Shown here: positions 34,991-46,269 of the stretch, piece by piece
Position numbering within the stretch: position 1 is the first letter of the stretch
How the letters are laid out: each line of letters begins with the position of its first letter
From: Vicia villosa
Lineage: Eukaryota > Streptophyta > Magnoliopsida > Fabales > Fabaceae
NCBI RefSeq assembly: GCF_029867415.1
Contig: NC_081183.1
Coordinates: forward strand, 30,591,806 to 30,655,805
Length of the DNA stretch: 64,000 bases
Direction of reading: 5' to 3'
Made by a program: the position numbers and the translations under genes
Notes under the pieces: model-generated
Told to the model about the DNA's origin: nothing
Databases searched by the model: none
The model's input: the letters and a program-made list of their open reading frames with translations, nothing else

Positions 34991-36526
34991 CTAAACATCT
35001 TCATCAGACGAAGAACCAAATGCATTGTGCAGCTTGAGCTTCATGATTTCTTTCCCATAGTAAGCTTTCAACTCGGCCTTTTCAGCCCTCAGTTTGTCAA
35101 CAACATTCTTCCAGTTGCCAGGCATCGGAGCGTTGCTTGTCGAGGCTTCAAGATTTTTCTTGCTTTCTTTGATGTACCTCCTGATCGCGGCGTCTTTCTG
35201 ACGAATCTTCTCATCTTTACTCATGAGCCATCCATCTTGATAATAGAGAGTTTCTTCGTGATCTTTCACTCTTTTCTTCAACTTTCTATTTTCCTCATCA
35301 GTTTTACGAAACTTTTCCTCCCAAGCGTCCTTTTCTAACCTCATCTTGGCCAAAATCTCCTGGTACTCTTCCACATTATTAATGGGAACATTGGGTAGTT
35401 GAGACACCACAGGGAACATGGGTTTTTCATAATCATAAGGCATTTGAAATTCCCTTGCTCTTTTCTTTACCCAGCAGGTATAGGCGTTTGTAGCAATGCA
35501 GTTCCTTTCCCCACCTTTTTCTTTTCTTCGGACGTCATACCAAGCTCTCACCATTCTTGTCTTCAACCTTTGAGGATCTTCCCCTTCTCGGTAAAAGTAG
35601 CTTTCCACTGCGAGACCAACAGGTTTAACTGAATTTGCATACCCGAGTTGTCGTCGGGCTAGGACTGGATTGTAGTTAATTCCTCCTTGTGTACCAATGA
35701 GAGGTACGTTGGCGAACTCTCCACAACTATCAATGGTTTCTGTACCACAGCGAGCCAAGGTATACCAATGAATATCATTATTAGCAAGAGACATAAGTCT
35801 TCGAGGCCAACGTAAGCCTTCTCGGTTTTCCGTGAAAATAGGGGACTTAGGTAAGTGTGAAACAATCCATTTGTACAAAAGAGGTGCACAACATACAATG
35901 ATTCCACCGCCTTGGCGATTCCTATGATGGATAGAGAAATACGTGTCACCAAGCAAAGTCGGAACAAGATTTCCAATCAGAAAGATCTTTATGGCGTTGA
36001 TATCAACAAAGTCGTTGACGTTGGGAAACAGAACCAACCCATAGATGAGCAAGGCTAGTACAACTTCAAAAGCTATCATACTACCAGTGTCAATGAAATC
36101 AAAGGCTTTCTTTATTAGAAACTGCGAAGTTAAACCCGGAAAGTTTCCTTTGGTAGTCCAATTACTTTCTATTTCAGATTTCTTCAAGTGGATACTTGCT
36201 GCAATGACTGGTGACTTAGGAATGGCTTCCAAACCATTGAAAGGTATTTTGTCAGATACAGGAATACCCAAAAGATCGGCGTATTCTTCCAAGGTTGGTA
36301 CCAACTGATAGTCTGGAAAGGTAAAACACCGGTAGACGGGATCATAAAACTGAACCAGAGTTTTGAGAAGTCCTTCATCAACATGAGTGTTCAAGATAGG
36401 CAAAAGCTTTCCATGGCTTTTCCTAAAATCAGAAGGATCTTGTACAGAAGATGCTAACTCTTTCAGCCTTTCCACATTAGGTATTTTGAAATCATATTTT
36501 TTGGTATGCCTTTTTACCCACTCCAT
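34991..36526 (-). CDS. Ogre ORF1 protein (511 aa), unknown function
   Basis: This intact minus-strand ORF upstream of gag is the extra ORF1 that defines Ogre elements. The N-terminal two thirds form a conserved domain found in plant mobile-element ORFs (FYDPVYRCFTFPDYQLVPTL, EEYADLLGIPV, SQFLIKKAFDFID, IHHRNRQGGGIIVCCAPLLY, MVRAWYDVRRK). It resembles what databases call a DUF7745-type domain; that label is from memory. The C-terminus, from about residue 385, is a charged coiled coil (EEYQEILAKMRLEKDAWEEK onwards) ending in an acidic tail. No catalytic motif is evident. The start at 36526 is the first ATG and lies 836 bp from the LTR. A role as an RNA chaperone or in host interaction is possible but unproven. 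Confidence 0.92.
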   Translation of the reverse strand: MEWVKRHTKKYDFKIPNVERLKELASSVQDPSDFRKSHGKLLPILNTHVDEGLLKTLVQFYDPVYRCFTFPDYQLVPTLEEYADLLGIPVSDKIPFNGLEAIPKSPVIAASIHLKKSEIESNWTTKGNFPGLTSQFLIKKAFDFIDTGSMIAFEVVLALLIYGLVLFPNVNDFVDINAIKIFLIGNLVPTLLGDTYFSIHHRNRQGGGIIVCCAPLLYKWIVSHLPKSPIFTENREGLRWPRRLMSLANNDIHWYTLARCGTETIDSCGEFANVPLIGTQGGINYNPVLARRQLGYANSVKPVGLAVESYFYREGEDPQRLKTRMVRAWYDVRRKEKGGERNCIATNAYTCWVKKRAREFQMPYDYEKPMFPVVSQLPNVPINNVEEYQEILAKMRLEKDAWEEKFRKTDEENRKLKKRVKDHEETLYYQDGWLMSKDEKIRQKDAAIRRYIKESKKNLEASTSNAPMPGNWKNVVDKLRAEKAELKAYYGKEIMKLKLHNAFGSSSDEDV

Positions 36527-37335
36527 AACTTAATCCTATAATGTTCGCAAAGGAAATTCTCTAAAATTTTTTTGGAAGAATCATGTTTTTATGGGAAAAG
36601 ATGGGTTTTTAATGAATGTATGAATGCATGGATGCGTGGATGCCACATATTCAAACATGGTAAAGCAAACAGGGTAGTTCAAACATGGTAACGCAAACAT
36701 GGTACTACAAACATGGTAATTTAAACATAGTACACATAGGTTCAAAGGTCCAGCGTCACGAGCATGAGGTCAGAGAACCAAGCATGGGATAGTACTAGGG
36801 TTTATCACCTGCAAAACATGTTCTACTGATACGTCAGAGTCTACATTTTTCTTTCGGATATTACCGGCTTGCACAACTGAACTTGTGAGCTAGAAATATT
36901 CTCAAGAAAAACTCGTCTGAGTGTGGTTCTCCGCATGACAACTATCCAAGTCTTCACCTGGATCGTTTCTGCACCACGTCCTAATAAGGCCAGGATGGGT
37001 TGGGGTTCTACAGCCAACTCAGCTTCTACAGTTCAATGAAAGCAATAATGTCTTCGCAACTGAACTTGCTAAACATATACTACAAACAAGGAACCTCCAC
37101 TGAGCGGAAGGATTCTCATGCTGACTTTTTAAGGACTAACTCCTTGTATGCCATACATGACTATACCCTCCACCTTATTCTTATGTGTACTTAATCCGGG
37201 TTAGGATTTGTCCATAATGTATCACTTGTAACAGAACCACACAAGTAACAGAACCAAAGAATCACACATGTAACAAGAATAAAATAAAAACAAAATAAAT
37301 AGAAATAACCCTTTCTTTGGAAACAATAAAAAGAT
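36527..37335 (-). other. Ogre 5' untranslated leader between PBS and ORF1
   Basis: About 810 bp, non-coding. It contains short AACATGGTA-type repeats at about 36655-36730 (CAAACATGGTAA variants, four or five copies). It would be transcribed as part of genomic RNA, where packaging signals often lie. Confidence 0.6.
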
Positions 37336-37356
37336 GGTTCCCCAGTGAAGTCGCCA
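37336..37356 (-). other. Ogre primer-binding site (tRNA-Arg type)
   Basis: On the minus strand TGGCGACTTCACTGGGGAAC starts seven bases after the 5' LTR end. Ogre PBSs are known to be complementary to a plant tRNA-Arg. The related C2 has TGGCAACTCTGCTGGGGA at the same place. Confidence 0.8.
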
Positions 37357-37983
37357 TTTTTCTGTCGCGGGCGAAAAATCGTTTTGTTCCTCTTTTTTGT
37401 GGGATGAGACACCTGATGCCTTCTTTGGGCTCGAGTGCTCATAAAAAATGATTTTTCTTTTGTATCGACCAAACTTTTTATTGTTTCCAAAAGAGGAAAA
37501 GGAAAAAAGCTGCAATAACCTAAAAAGTGGGGGAGAGATTCCGGGTAAGAGGGTTGGTTATACGAAGGGAAGGTATTAGCACCCAACGTATCTATAGTAC
37601 TCTATAGGTTTCTTTTTTTTGTTTATTCCATTCTTGTTGTGGTGGAGGTTCTTGTGAAAAAGAGGTGGGACCTAAGGTGTTTGTTTGATTATGCTCGCAA
37701 AGATCATCGCGATCCTCTGCATACATATCCCTTAGAGGGAATCAGAGCATCTGTAGCTCGGGGTCTACGGGTGCTAAGGTTTGAATGGTTTTTTTGTTTT
37801 GTTTTGCTCGCCAAGGATCGACCTTGTGCCTACGTATTCTCAAAGGGATGTTGAGAAAGTCAGAGCAATCGTAGTTCCCACTTATGCTAGTGGAAGCAAA
37901 GGAAAATAGACAAATGTCGTCTAAATGCTAGATGTATCTAATCTATATCATCACATACATCTGTTTGATTTTTGTTTGTTTAA

Positions 37984-38187
37984 CCAGCCTTGTGGCAAAA
38001 ACTTTCAATGAAGTCAGCCTTGTGACAAAAAGTTTTGATTAATCAGCCAGCCTTGTGGCAAAAGTTTCAATGAAGTCAGCCTTGTGACAAAAACTTTGAT
38101 TAATCATCCAGTACGGTGGTAAAACAGTTTGATTGATTAGCCAGCCTTGTGGCAAAAAGTTTGATTGATTAGCCAGACTTGTGGCAA
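37984..38187 (-). repeat. Octaloop hairpin array in the Ogre RNA leader (5' LTR copy)
   Basis: Same seven-unit array as 20127-20328, here downstream of the promoter. Stems GCC/GGC and GTC/GAC enclose loop AGCCTTGT (sense ACAAGGCT). It shares this loop with the array at 25089-25397, about 11-13 kb downstream. Confidence 0.62.
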
Positions 38188-38324
38188 AAAAGTTTGATTA
38201 ATTGATTGTTTGTGATGATATATAAGAGATACTCCTAGCATAGAGATGAAAAATGTCTAATCTCCTAGGGTATTTGTTTGGATATTGGGGGATGCTTATA
38301 AGAAGCCCGTGGGTCCTTGTACGA

Positions 38325-38572
38325 AGCCCAAGAGGAGGCTATCCGAGGGTCCTTGCATTGTAAGCCCAAGAGGAGGCTATGGGAGGGACAATCCAGGGTC
38401 CTTGCATTGTAAGCCCAAGAGGAGGCTATGGGAGAGTCACTCGTTTGTACAAAGCCCAAGGGGAGGCATGGTATAGTTGGTTTGAGCTCTTAGAGCGATT
38501 TCACCGGGAAACCATACTCTATGTCCTAACCTAAACTAGGGAGATTCTTTGCACGAAGCCCAATAGGAGGCT
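38325..38572 (-). repeat. AGCC/GGCT octaloop hairpins (5' LTR copy)
   Basis: Five units AGCC-CAAGAGGA-GGCT or close variants, at 38325, 38363, 38412, 38453 and 38557. Loop length is always 8. Confidence 0.55.
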
Positions 38573-39184
38573 ATGGGGAACCTAGTGTTGTACTAAGTTG
38601 AATAAGTATATATAACACAATCACACATATGAACAAGTACGAACAAATATGAACAAGTACATGAACAAATATGAACAGTTATATGAACAGTTATATATGA
38701 CAAAGTGTGCGTGTATAATGGAGTTTATGAAGGAAATATACCTGTAAGCATGCTCCATTTGTATACACGGGGCTCGGGACTCATACTCGGGGAGAGGCCC
38801 ACTTGAGTTTATTCAAAGTTATGTAAACAGGTATTTACAAAGGGGCTTGGGACTTATACCTACATGGAGGCCCATGGTATTTTTTGGGAAGATTTAAAGA
38901 AACCTTCGTTTTTTGATTGTTATTCAAAGTTGAAAAAAACAGATTGATTGAGATATGTACAAAAGGCGTACAATGAAATACCTAATTTCATGTACTGGAA
39001 CGGGTATGTACAAAAGGGGCTTGGGACTTATACCTACGTGGAGGCCCCCGGTATTTTTATAAAAAACATGGTTGATTGTTTTATTTACAGACGCGAGGTT
39101 TGAAAAACCGTTTGAAAGTTTTTTTTGTTTGAGTTTTCTGTACAAAGAAAAACTGTATAAAAGAAAAAAAGAGTAGGTCTTATA

Positions 39185-39538
39185 CTCTCTAATATTCGAG
39201 AGGCCCCTGTTTTATTTTCATAAAACAGGGTGGATGATTTTGAAAAAAGATGTGAGATTTATTGTTTTAAAAACTGTTTGGAAGTTATTGTTTTCTGAAA
39301 GAAATTTTCTGTACAAAGAAAAACTGTATAAAGAAAAGGAAAGGGACTTATACTCTCTAATATTCGAGAGGCCCCTGTTTTATTTTCATAAAACAGGGTG
39401 GATGATTTTGAAAAAAGATGTGAGATTTATTGTTTTAAAAACTGTTTGGAAGTTATTGTTTTTTGAAAGAAATTTTCTGTACAAAGAAAAACTGTATAAA
39501 GAAAAGGAAAGGGACTTATACTCTCTAATATTCGAGAG
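39185..39538 (-). repeat. 168-bp tandem duplication with strong hairpins (5' LTR copy)
   Basis: CTCTC-TAATATTC-GAGAG occurs at 39185, 39353 and 39521. The 11-bp stem CCCTGTTTTAT/ATAAAACAGGG occurs at 39205-39230 and 39373-39398. The period is 168 bp. Confidence 0.75.
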
Positions 39539-41024
39539 GCCCCACTTCGCTTTGAAAATCAATTGATCAATTAAAAAGATTTAATCAATAGTTTCAAAAA
39601 GAAATGGTTTATCGTCTTTGAAAAGAATCGCGATCGCTCGTCTCAAAACGATTTGAATTTTGAAAGAAGTTAGTTTAATCATGATAAGAAAAAAGATTAT
39701 ACTTAATTAACACTTAGATGATTAGGGTTTGCTCAAAAAATTATTTACAAGTGATTAAGTTTGAAAATCAAATGAAAAATAATATTTAAAAGTATTAAAA
39801 ATACTTAAAAATAAGTCATTTTAAACCTATTTAAAAATGTATCAAATAAATATTTTTTGATGATTTTTTTTGATATTCTTAAAATATATGTGTTAAACAA
39901 GAAGTGTGTAGAAAATGAATGAAAAATGAATTAATTTGATGTGTTAAATAATTAAATGAAGTTGTGTAAAAAAATTGAAGGAAAATAGTGATAAAAAAAA
40001 TGTTTTGGCCCCCATGAGTGTTGAACTCGCGCCCTCTCTCTCAAAACTCAAAAACTTAACCAACCAGACCACGCGCGTGGTCTGTTAATCTCTTGCAATG
40101 AATTGAATATATTTTGAATCAAGTTCCTAAGTTCAGTTTCAAAATTTGGCGCCAAGAACACAACCCCCAAATTGAATTTGAAAATTCTGAAAACTGGATT
40201 GTTTTGATCAAGTAGATAGTCTATCTTGCTCGGTTTTGGACGAGGAACACAATGGTATCACTTAATTGCATTTATTTTCACTCTAAGATCATTAATTTTC
40301 TGATGAACACGGAGAACCCTAATCTTATGTTTCAATCTAAAATTGTGTATAATTGATGAATTGTGCAATTGATTGAGGGCTATTGATCAGTGATAGTGCA
40401 GAAACAAGATAGCAACTCAATTTTTCATTTATGATGCATGTATGTATGAGTTTGAAGTTCATAGCACTTACCTTCAAAAACGGCCAAGCTGGGATTCGAA
40501 TTCTGCAATAGAGGTGTTACAGAAGTTGTTTGATGATCTGGATAGCTTCAATGGACCATATGGAAGGTGTCTGGATGCTTGGAGTGGATTGAAAACATCT
40601 GGATCAGTTGGTGGAACCCGATCTGCAGTTGCTTCAAGTATGAATCGAGCTTGGTGATTCTGAAGTTTTTGATTGATGATGAGTGTTGGGATAGTTCATA
40701 TGTGATATATATGAGGTGTTGGAAGTGTTAGTTTGGACAGATATAGCTTGGTATGGATTTTGGCATGATAAGGTTCAATATATGCAAATATGGAAGTGAG
40801 GTAGTGATTTTGAGTTTTGAGGTGTTTTTGGGTGTATGAGTGATTCAAACACATCCCATATGGTGTTTATGGTTTGCTAGAATCATCACTTTGGCCATAG
40901 CTTCAAGGATTTGGAGGTTGACATTTCTACCTCTTTGAAACTTAAGAAACTTGCATTCTAAGAAAGAAGAGAGAAAACCTATAATTGTGAGGTTTTGGTG
41001 TGATTTGAAGAGTGATTTGCATCT

Positions 41025-41034
41025 CTATTTATAG
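41025..41034 (-). promoter_or_regulatory. TATA box of the Ogre 5' LTR promoter
   Basis: Minus-strand CTATAAATAG in a GC-balanced context, followed about 60-85 bp downstream by a CT-rich stretch (GGTTTTCTCTCTTC). It is the best promoter candidate in the LTR and is conserved in both copies. Confidence 0.65.
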
Positions 41035-42616
41035 GCCAAGAGTTCTGAACTCAGACCTTTGCAAGTTGATCAAGAATTGGTGATTTGGCTTAAGAGATAA
41101 AAAGGAATCTTTTACATTTAATGCAAAATGGTTAAAGTGACCAAACCATGGTTAAAACTCTAGCTTCTTATCCTCTTCCATTCTGATCTCAAATCAGAAA
41201 AATATCTCCAATTATTGCCTCTATGCATCATTATTTGGATCATTTGGCAAATTGGCTCATAATTTAGTGAAAATGGCATGAAATTTCAAGTGAAAAGTTC
41301 ACTAATGTCAAAATTCAAAACCATAGCTACACTTCAAATTTTTTCATGCTCTTGGACATTTTGGAAAGCTCATATTACACACTTCAAAACCCTAGTTGAA
41401 AGTTTCTTCAAGATCCTTAAGGAAGTGGGTGAAAAAGATCCATGAACTTTGAAGAAAGTGAGATTTTAAGTGCATTTTTCAAAAGATGCCAACTTTGAAG
41501 CTCCATATCTCTTAAATGGTTGATCTTATGAAAAAAAATTATATGTGTCAAAGTTGTTTATTGGATCAAAATCTACAACTTTCATGTTGGAAGTTTTTTT
41601 CAGTTTGTAGGTGAAATTTTGAGAAATTCCCTTCCAAAGTTTGGGAAAAACCATTGAAAAACACTTAGAATTTTTCTAAGTATGGAAAGTCAAACTTTTG
41701 ACTTTTTGATTCTTGATTGATTTTCTTGATTTTTCTTGATCAAATGACTTCATATATCATATATTGATGATTCAAAACTTCAAAAGTCATGGTTGACCAA
41801 AATTCCCCAAAAGTCAATGGTAATCTTGTACAGTTGACTTTTTCAGACGAATCGCGTTTCTGGAGATTTCAAATGAAACAGGCTATCCTCACCATATGAA
41901 TGGTATGAATGGATCATATTGAAGCATTAGAGGATATTGAGCCATGGTTTGAGTTGTGACACCATGTCCTGATTAAAAAGTCAGCTATTCAGTGAATTAG
42001 GTCAAAAACCCTAATTGTCGAACAGATGAAATTGATGACTGTGGATCTTGAATTGAGATGTAATTTCCATTGTATATTGTCATAGGGATTATTTGAGGAT
42101 GATTGAAATCTTTGATTGGCTTCCTGGGGGGTTTTTAGGGTTTCCCAAATGTGATCCCTGATTTCAGTCCCTGATAGTTCAAAACCCTAATCTGATGATT
42201 TGAAATTTCTCTGTTGATCAATCCTTGTGTAGGAGATGTTATGAGCCAATGGATTAGGTCAAAATGATGCACTTGGGGTCTTGAGGTCATGTCCCAAGTC
42301 TTTAGATCAAATCCTGAGCAAAAGTCAGGAGTATGCTATCTTCAGTCAAAACCCTAATTTGGTTGATTCAGAGCCTTTGAGCTTGTTGAAATGAATCTCT
42401 GAGGACCAAATGTTGATTGTTGATGAAGATGATTCATTTGAAATGAAGGGAGAACAAAACCCTAATTGATTTGTACTTGTACTGATGAGTGATTTCTTGA
42501 TTAAATCCTGCTGAGTCACAAATAACAAACACAAGCTATGCAATTTGTTAGAGATGCAGATGATGCATATGCAATGGTATGAGGTGGTATCTTAGGTCAA
42601 AAATTGGGGTATGACA

Positions 42617-45600
42617 TCTTGGATCTCTATCCGACACAATACTAGCTGGAACACCATGCAAACTCACTATCTTCTCAACATACAACTGAGCCAACTTCTC
42701 CATCGGATAATCCATTCTTATTGGAATAAAGTGAGCAGATTTCGTCAACCGGTCTACAATAACCCAGATAGAATCACAATTCCTGCTCGTTCTAGGTAAA
42801 CCAGATACAAAGTACATAGAAATTCCATCCCACTTCCAGTCCGGAACAAACAACGGTTCCATCAATCCAGACGGTTTCTGATGCTCAATTTTCGACTTCT
42901 GACAAATTAGGCAAGCATGAACAAACTCAGCAATTTCCTTCTTCATTCCAGGCCACCAAAATAATTTCTTCAAATCATGATACATCTTGGTAGCACCAGG
43001 ATGAATACTCAATCCACTTCGGTGTCCTTCTTCCAGAATACTCTTTCTGATCTCAGCAACATCAGGTACACACACTCGGTCTCCAAACCTTATAACACCA
43101 TTCTCGTCAATTCGGAATTCACCTCCTCGACCTTGGTTAATCAATGTCAACTTATCTACCAATCCAACGTCATATTTCTGTCCGTTTCTAATTTCTTCAA
43201 GGATACTATTAGTTAACTTTAACATTCCCAACTTAACGCTATTAGAAGTACTTTCGCATACTAAACTCAAATCTCGAAATTGTTCAATTAAATCCAATTC
43301 TCGCACCATTAGCATAGACATATGCAATGACTTCCTGCTCAATGCATCAGCAACAACATTTGCTTTACCAGGATGGTAATTCAAACCGAAATCATAGTCC
43401 TTCAAAAATTCTAACCATCTTCTCTGTCTCATATTGAGCTCTTTCTGATCGAAGAGATACTTCAGACTCTTATGATCGCTGAATACCTCAAATCGAGAAC
43501 CATAGAGATAATGTCTCCACAACTTCAACACAAACACCACGGCCGCCAATTCCAAATCATGAGTTGGATAATTCCTTTCATGGATTTTCAACTGTCTTGA
43601 AGCATAGGCCACTACCTGCTTATCTTGCATCAAAACACCACCTAAACCCATCAGTGAAGCATCACAGTACACATTAAAAGACTTCGCTGGATTAGGCAAA
43701 ATTAAGATCGGAGCACTCGTCAACCTCTTCCTCAACTCTTGAAAACCTTTTTCACATTCTGAATCCCATACAAATACTTGTCCTTTTCTTGTTAACTTAG
43801 TCATTGGTAATGCCAACTTCGAAAATCCCTCAATGAACTTTCTATAGTAACCTGCCAGACCAAGAAAACTACGAATCTCTGAAGCATTCTTCGGCGTCTC
43901 CCACTGAGATACTGCTTCTACCTTCATAGGATCCACTGCGATACCGTCCTTCGTAATTACATGGCCAAGAAAACTTACTTCCTCCAACCAGAATTCACAT
44001 TTAGACAATTTCGCATACAATTTCTTTTCCTTCAATAACTCCAACACCACTCTCAAATGATCTGCATGTTCTTCATCACTCTTCGAGTAAATCAGAATGT
44101 CGTCAATGAACACTACCACGAACTTGTCAAGATACGGGTGAAATATCTTGTTCATATACTCCATGAAAACATCAGGTGCATTAGTAACACCAAATGGCAT
44201 AACAGAATATTCATAGTGTCCATACCTCGTTCGGAATGCCGTCTTCTGAATATCTTCCGCCTTCACACGAATTTGGTGATATCCAGACCTCAGATCAATC
44301 TTGCTAAACACACAAGCTCCAACCAACTGGTCCATCAAGTCGTCAATCCTCGGCAAAGGGTATCGATTCTTGATTGTCACTTCGTTCAGTTGTCTATAAT
44401 CAACACATAGCCTCATTGAACCTTCTTTCTTCTTAACCAACAGTACCGGCGCACCCCACGGTGACACACTAGGACGAATAAACTTCTTCTCCAACAATTC
44501 TTCTAACTGTTTCTTCAGTTCAGCCAATTCTGATGCCGGCATGCGATACGGTGCCATCGACACAGGACTAGTTCCAGGAATCAATTCTATAGCGAACTCC
44601 ACTTCTCTTTCAGGTGGCAACTCACTAACATCTTCTGGAAACACTTCCGGATACTCATTCACTACCCGTAGCTCACCAGTGCTATCACCCCCTTTCACTT
44701 CCATCGAGGAGCACAACATAAACACCACCGCTCCATCATTGATAGCCAAATTCATCTGTTTGACTGACATAGTCAAATCCTCAACACTAACCTCTTCAGG
44801 AAAGATAACCGTCTTCGTAAAACAATTGATATGAACTCGGTTAAATTGCAACCAGTTCATCCCTAAAATGACGTCAAGTCCTTCAAGAGGAAGGCATACT
44901 AAATCCATTCCAAACTTCCTACCAAATATGTCAACAGGACAGTTCAAACAAGCACAAGAAGTAGTTACTGAACCCGACGCAGGAGTGTCAATAACCATAC
45001 TTCCATGAATAACAGATATTTCTAATCCCAATCGTTTAGCACAATCCAATGAAATGAACGAATGAGTCGCTCCAATATCTATAATAGCAACTAAAGGTGT
45101 GTCATGGATAAAACACGTACCTTTAATTAGACGATCTTCTGGAGCAGTCTCTGACCCATACAAGGCAAAGACTTTTCCACCAACCTGATCTTTCTTCGGT
45201 TTAGTGCAGTGCGGACTGATGTGACCCTCTTCGCCGCAATTGTAGCAAGTCACAATCATCATCCTACAATCTGAAGTAATATGACCCGCCTTACCACACT
45301 TGAAGCATTTCTTCTCTCCACTCTTGCACTCATTCCTTCTATACCCGGTCTCACCACAGTTGTAGCACCTAACGGGAGCACCAGAATCTCCCCCACTAGG
45401 CCTCTTCCGATCCCCAGCTCTAGGATTTCCTCTACCATATGGCTTACCTCTATCCATAGGCTTCTTACCTTTCTTGTCAACCAACTCGCGAGAGTGAGAT
45501 GACTTCAGCTTAAGGTTATCCTCTTCAAAGATCCTACTACAGTCCACCAAATCGACAAATCGCCGAATTCTCTGGTACCTGATCCCCTGCTTGATCTCAT

Positions 45601-45739
45601 CACGAAGACCATTCTCAAACTTGATGCACTTTGAGAATTCACTAGCCTCGTCATTGTTGTAGTGAACGTAGTACTTCGCCAACTCGACAAATTTCGAAGC
45701 ATACTCTGGTACCGTCATATTACCCTGAGTCAGCTCCAA
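42617..45739 (-). pseudogene. pol: Tekay-type pol: zinc knuckles, protease, RT, RNase H, integrase N-part
   Basis: A long minus-strand frame continues gag after a frameshift. Three CCHC knuckles lie at about residues 124-177 ([42 protein letters not shown]). The protease site reads [12 protein letters not shown] near residue 220, where the family has D-S/T-G. RT has [20 protein letters not shown] and the FIDDILIYS box near 44105. RNase H has [13 protein letters not shown], and integrase has the HHCC site ([10 protein letters not shown]...CLICQKSK) and [12 protein letters not shown]. The frame stops making sense at SDRDPR, where Ogre is inserted; the residues beyond 42617 are Ogre LTR read-through. 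The integrase resumes at 19505. Confidence 0.93.
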
Positions 45740-45743
45740 AAAT

Positions 45744-46133
45744 TCAATCTCTTTCCTGCCTCAGAAAATACCTCCTCAGAAACTCTCTCTTGAACACAGC
45801 CCAGGAAACAGCTACACCATCAGCATCCAATTCAGCCCTGGTAGCCATCCACCAGTCATCAGCTTCTTCGGACAACATATGAGTACCATACCTCACTTTC
45901 AGGTTCTCAGCACAATCGATGACTCTGAAAATCCTCTCGATCTCCTTAAGCCATTTCTGAGCACCTTCAGGATCATGTGTGCCCTTGAACAACGGAGGAT
46001 TGTTCCGCTGGAAACTGTTCAGCTGCCTATCAGCACCAATACCAGCCCCATTGACATTCCCTCCCAGTACACCAGCAATCATGCCCAGAGCCTCAGCAAT
46101 TGCATCGTCGTTTCTTCCTCCTCTTCCAGCCAT
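45744..46133 (-). pseudogene. gag: Tekay-type gag N-terminus, frameshifted
   Basis: The ATG at 46133 opens MAGRGGRNDDAIAEALGMIA, then the gag core (NNPPLFKGTHDPEGAQKWLK, RYGTHMLSEEADDWW, FKREFLRRYF). The frame ends at a TGA at 45744, just where the conserved [12 protein letters not shown] segment continues in the next frame (into 45739). A small deletion near 45760 is the likely cause. Gag forms the particle core; this copy could not make a full Gag-Pol. Confidence 0.9.
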
Positions 46134-46253
46134 TGTTCTGCTAAATATAAAACAATATTCATTAGAACAAGATGTATCGATAGTGTCAACCTTACACTAT
46201 TCGCATACGAGGGATTAACTGACACTAAGACTCTGACTCAAACGACCGACTAT
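46134..46253 (-). other. Tekay-type 5' leader
   Basis: 120 bp between the PBS and the gag ATG. No other feature is visible. Confidence 0.6.
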
Positions 46254-46265
46254 GCTCTGATACCA
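46254..46265 (-). other. Tekay-type primer-binding site (initiator tRNA-Met)
   Basis: Minus-strand TGGTATCAGAGC lies four bases inside the 5' LTR end. It is the standard tRNA-iMet complement. Confidence 0.92.
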
Positions 46266-46269
46266 CTAT

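Larger units (their letters stand above)
19506..42616 (-). mobile_element. Complete Ogre retrotransposon (Ty3/gypsy, Tat lineage), 23,111 bp
   Basis: Both LTRs are 5254 bp and end TGTC/GACA. The element is flanked by TCTTG at 19501-19505 and 42617-42621, a perfect 5 bp TSD. On the minus strand the order is 5' LTR, tRNA-Arg-type PBS, ORF1, gag-protease, intron, RT/RNase H/archaeal-type RNase H/integrase, a hairpin-rich 3' region, PPT and 3' LTR. This is the published Ogre architecture, in which an extra ORF1 and a pro-RT intron are diagnostic. By eye the LTRs differ at about ten positions (about 0.2 percent), implying very recent insertion. All ORFs are open, so it may be autonomous and competent. 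Confidence 0.96.
37363..42616 (-). repeat. Ogre 5' LTR (5254 bp)
   Basis: It is the same length as the 3' LTR and nearly identical to it. It starts TGTCATACCCC at 42616 (minus) and ends GCCCGCGACA at 37363. The TATA box at 41025-41034 puts the transcription start near 41000, so U3 is about 1.6 kb and R-U5 about 3.6 kb. All hairpin arrays lie in R-U5 and would therefore be in the RNA leader. Confidence 0.95.
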
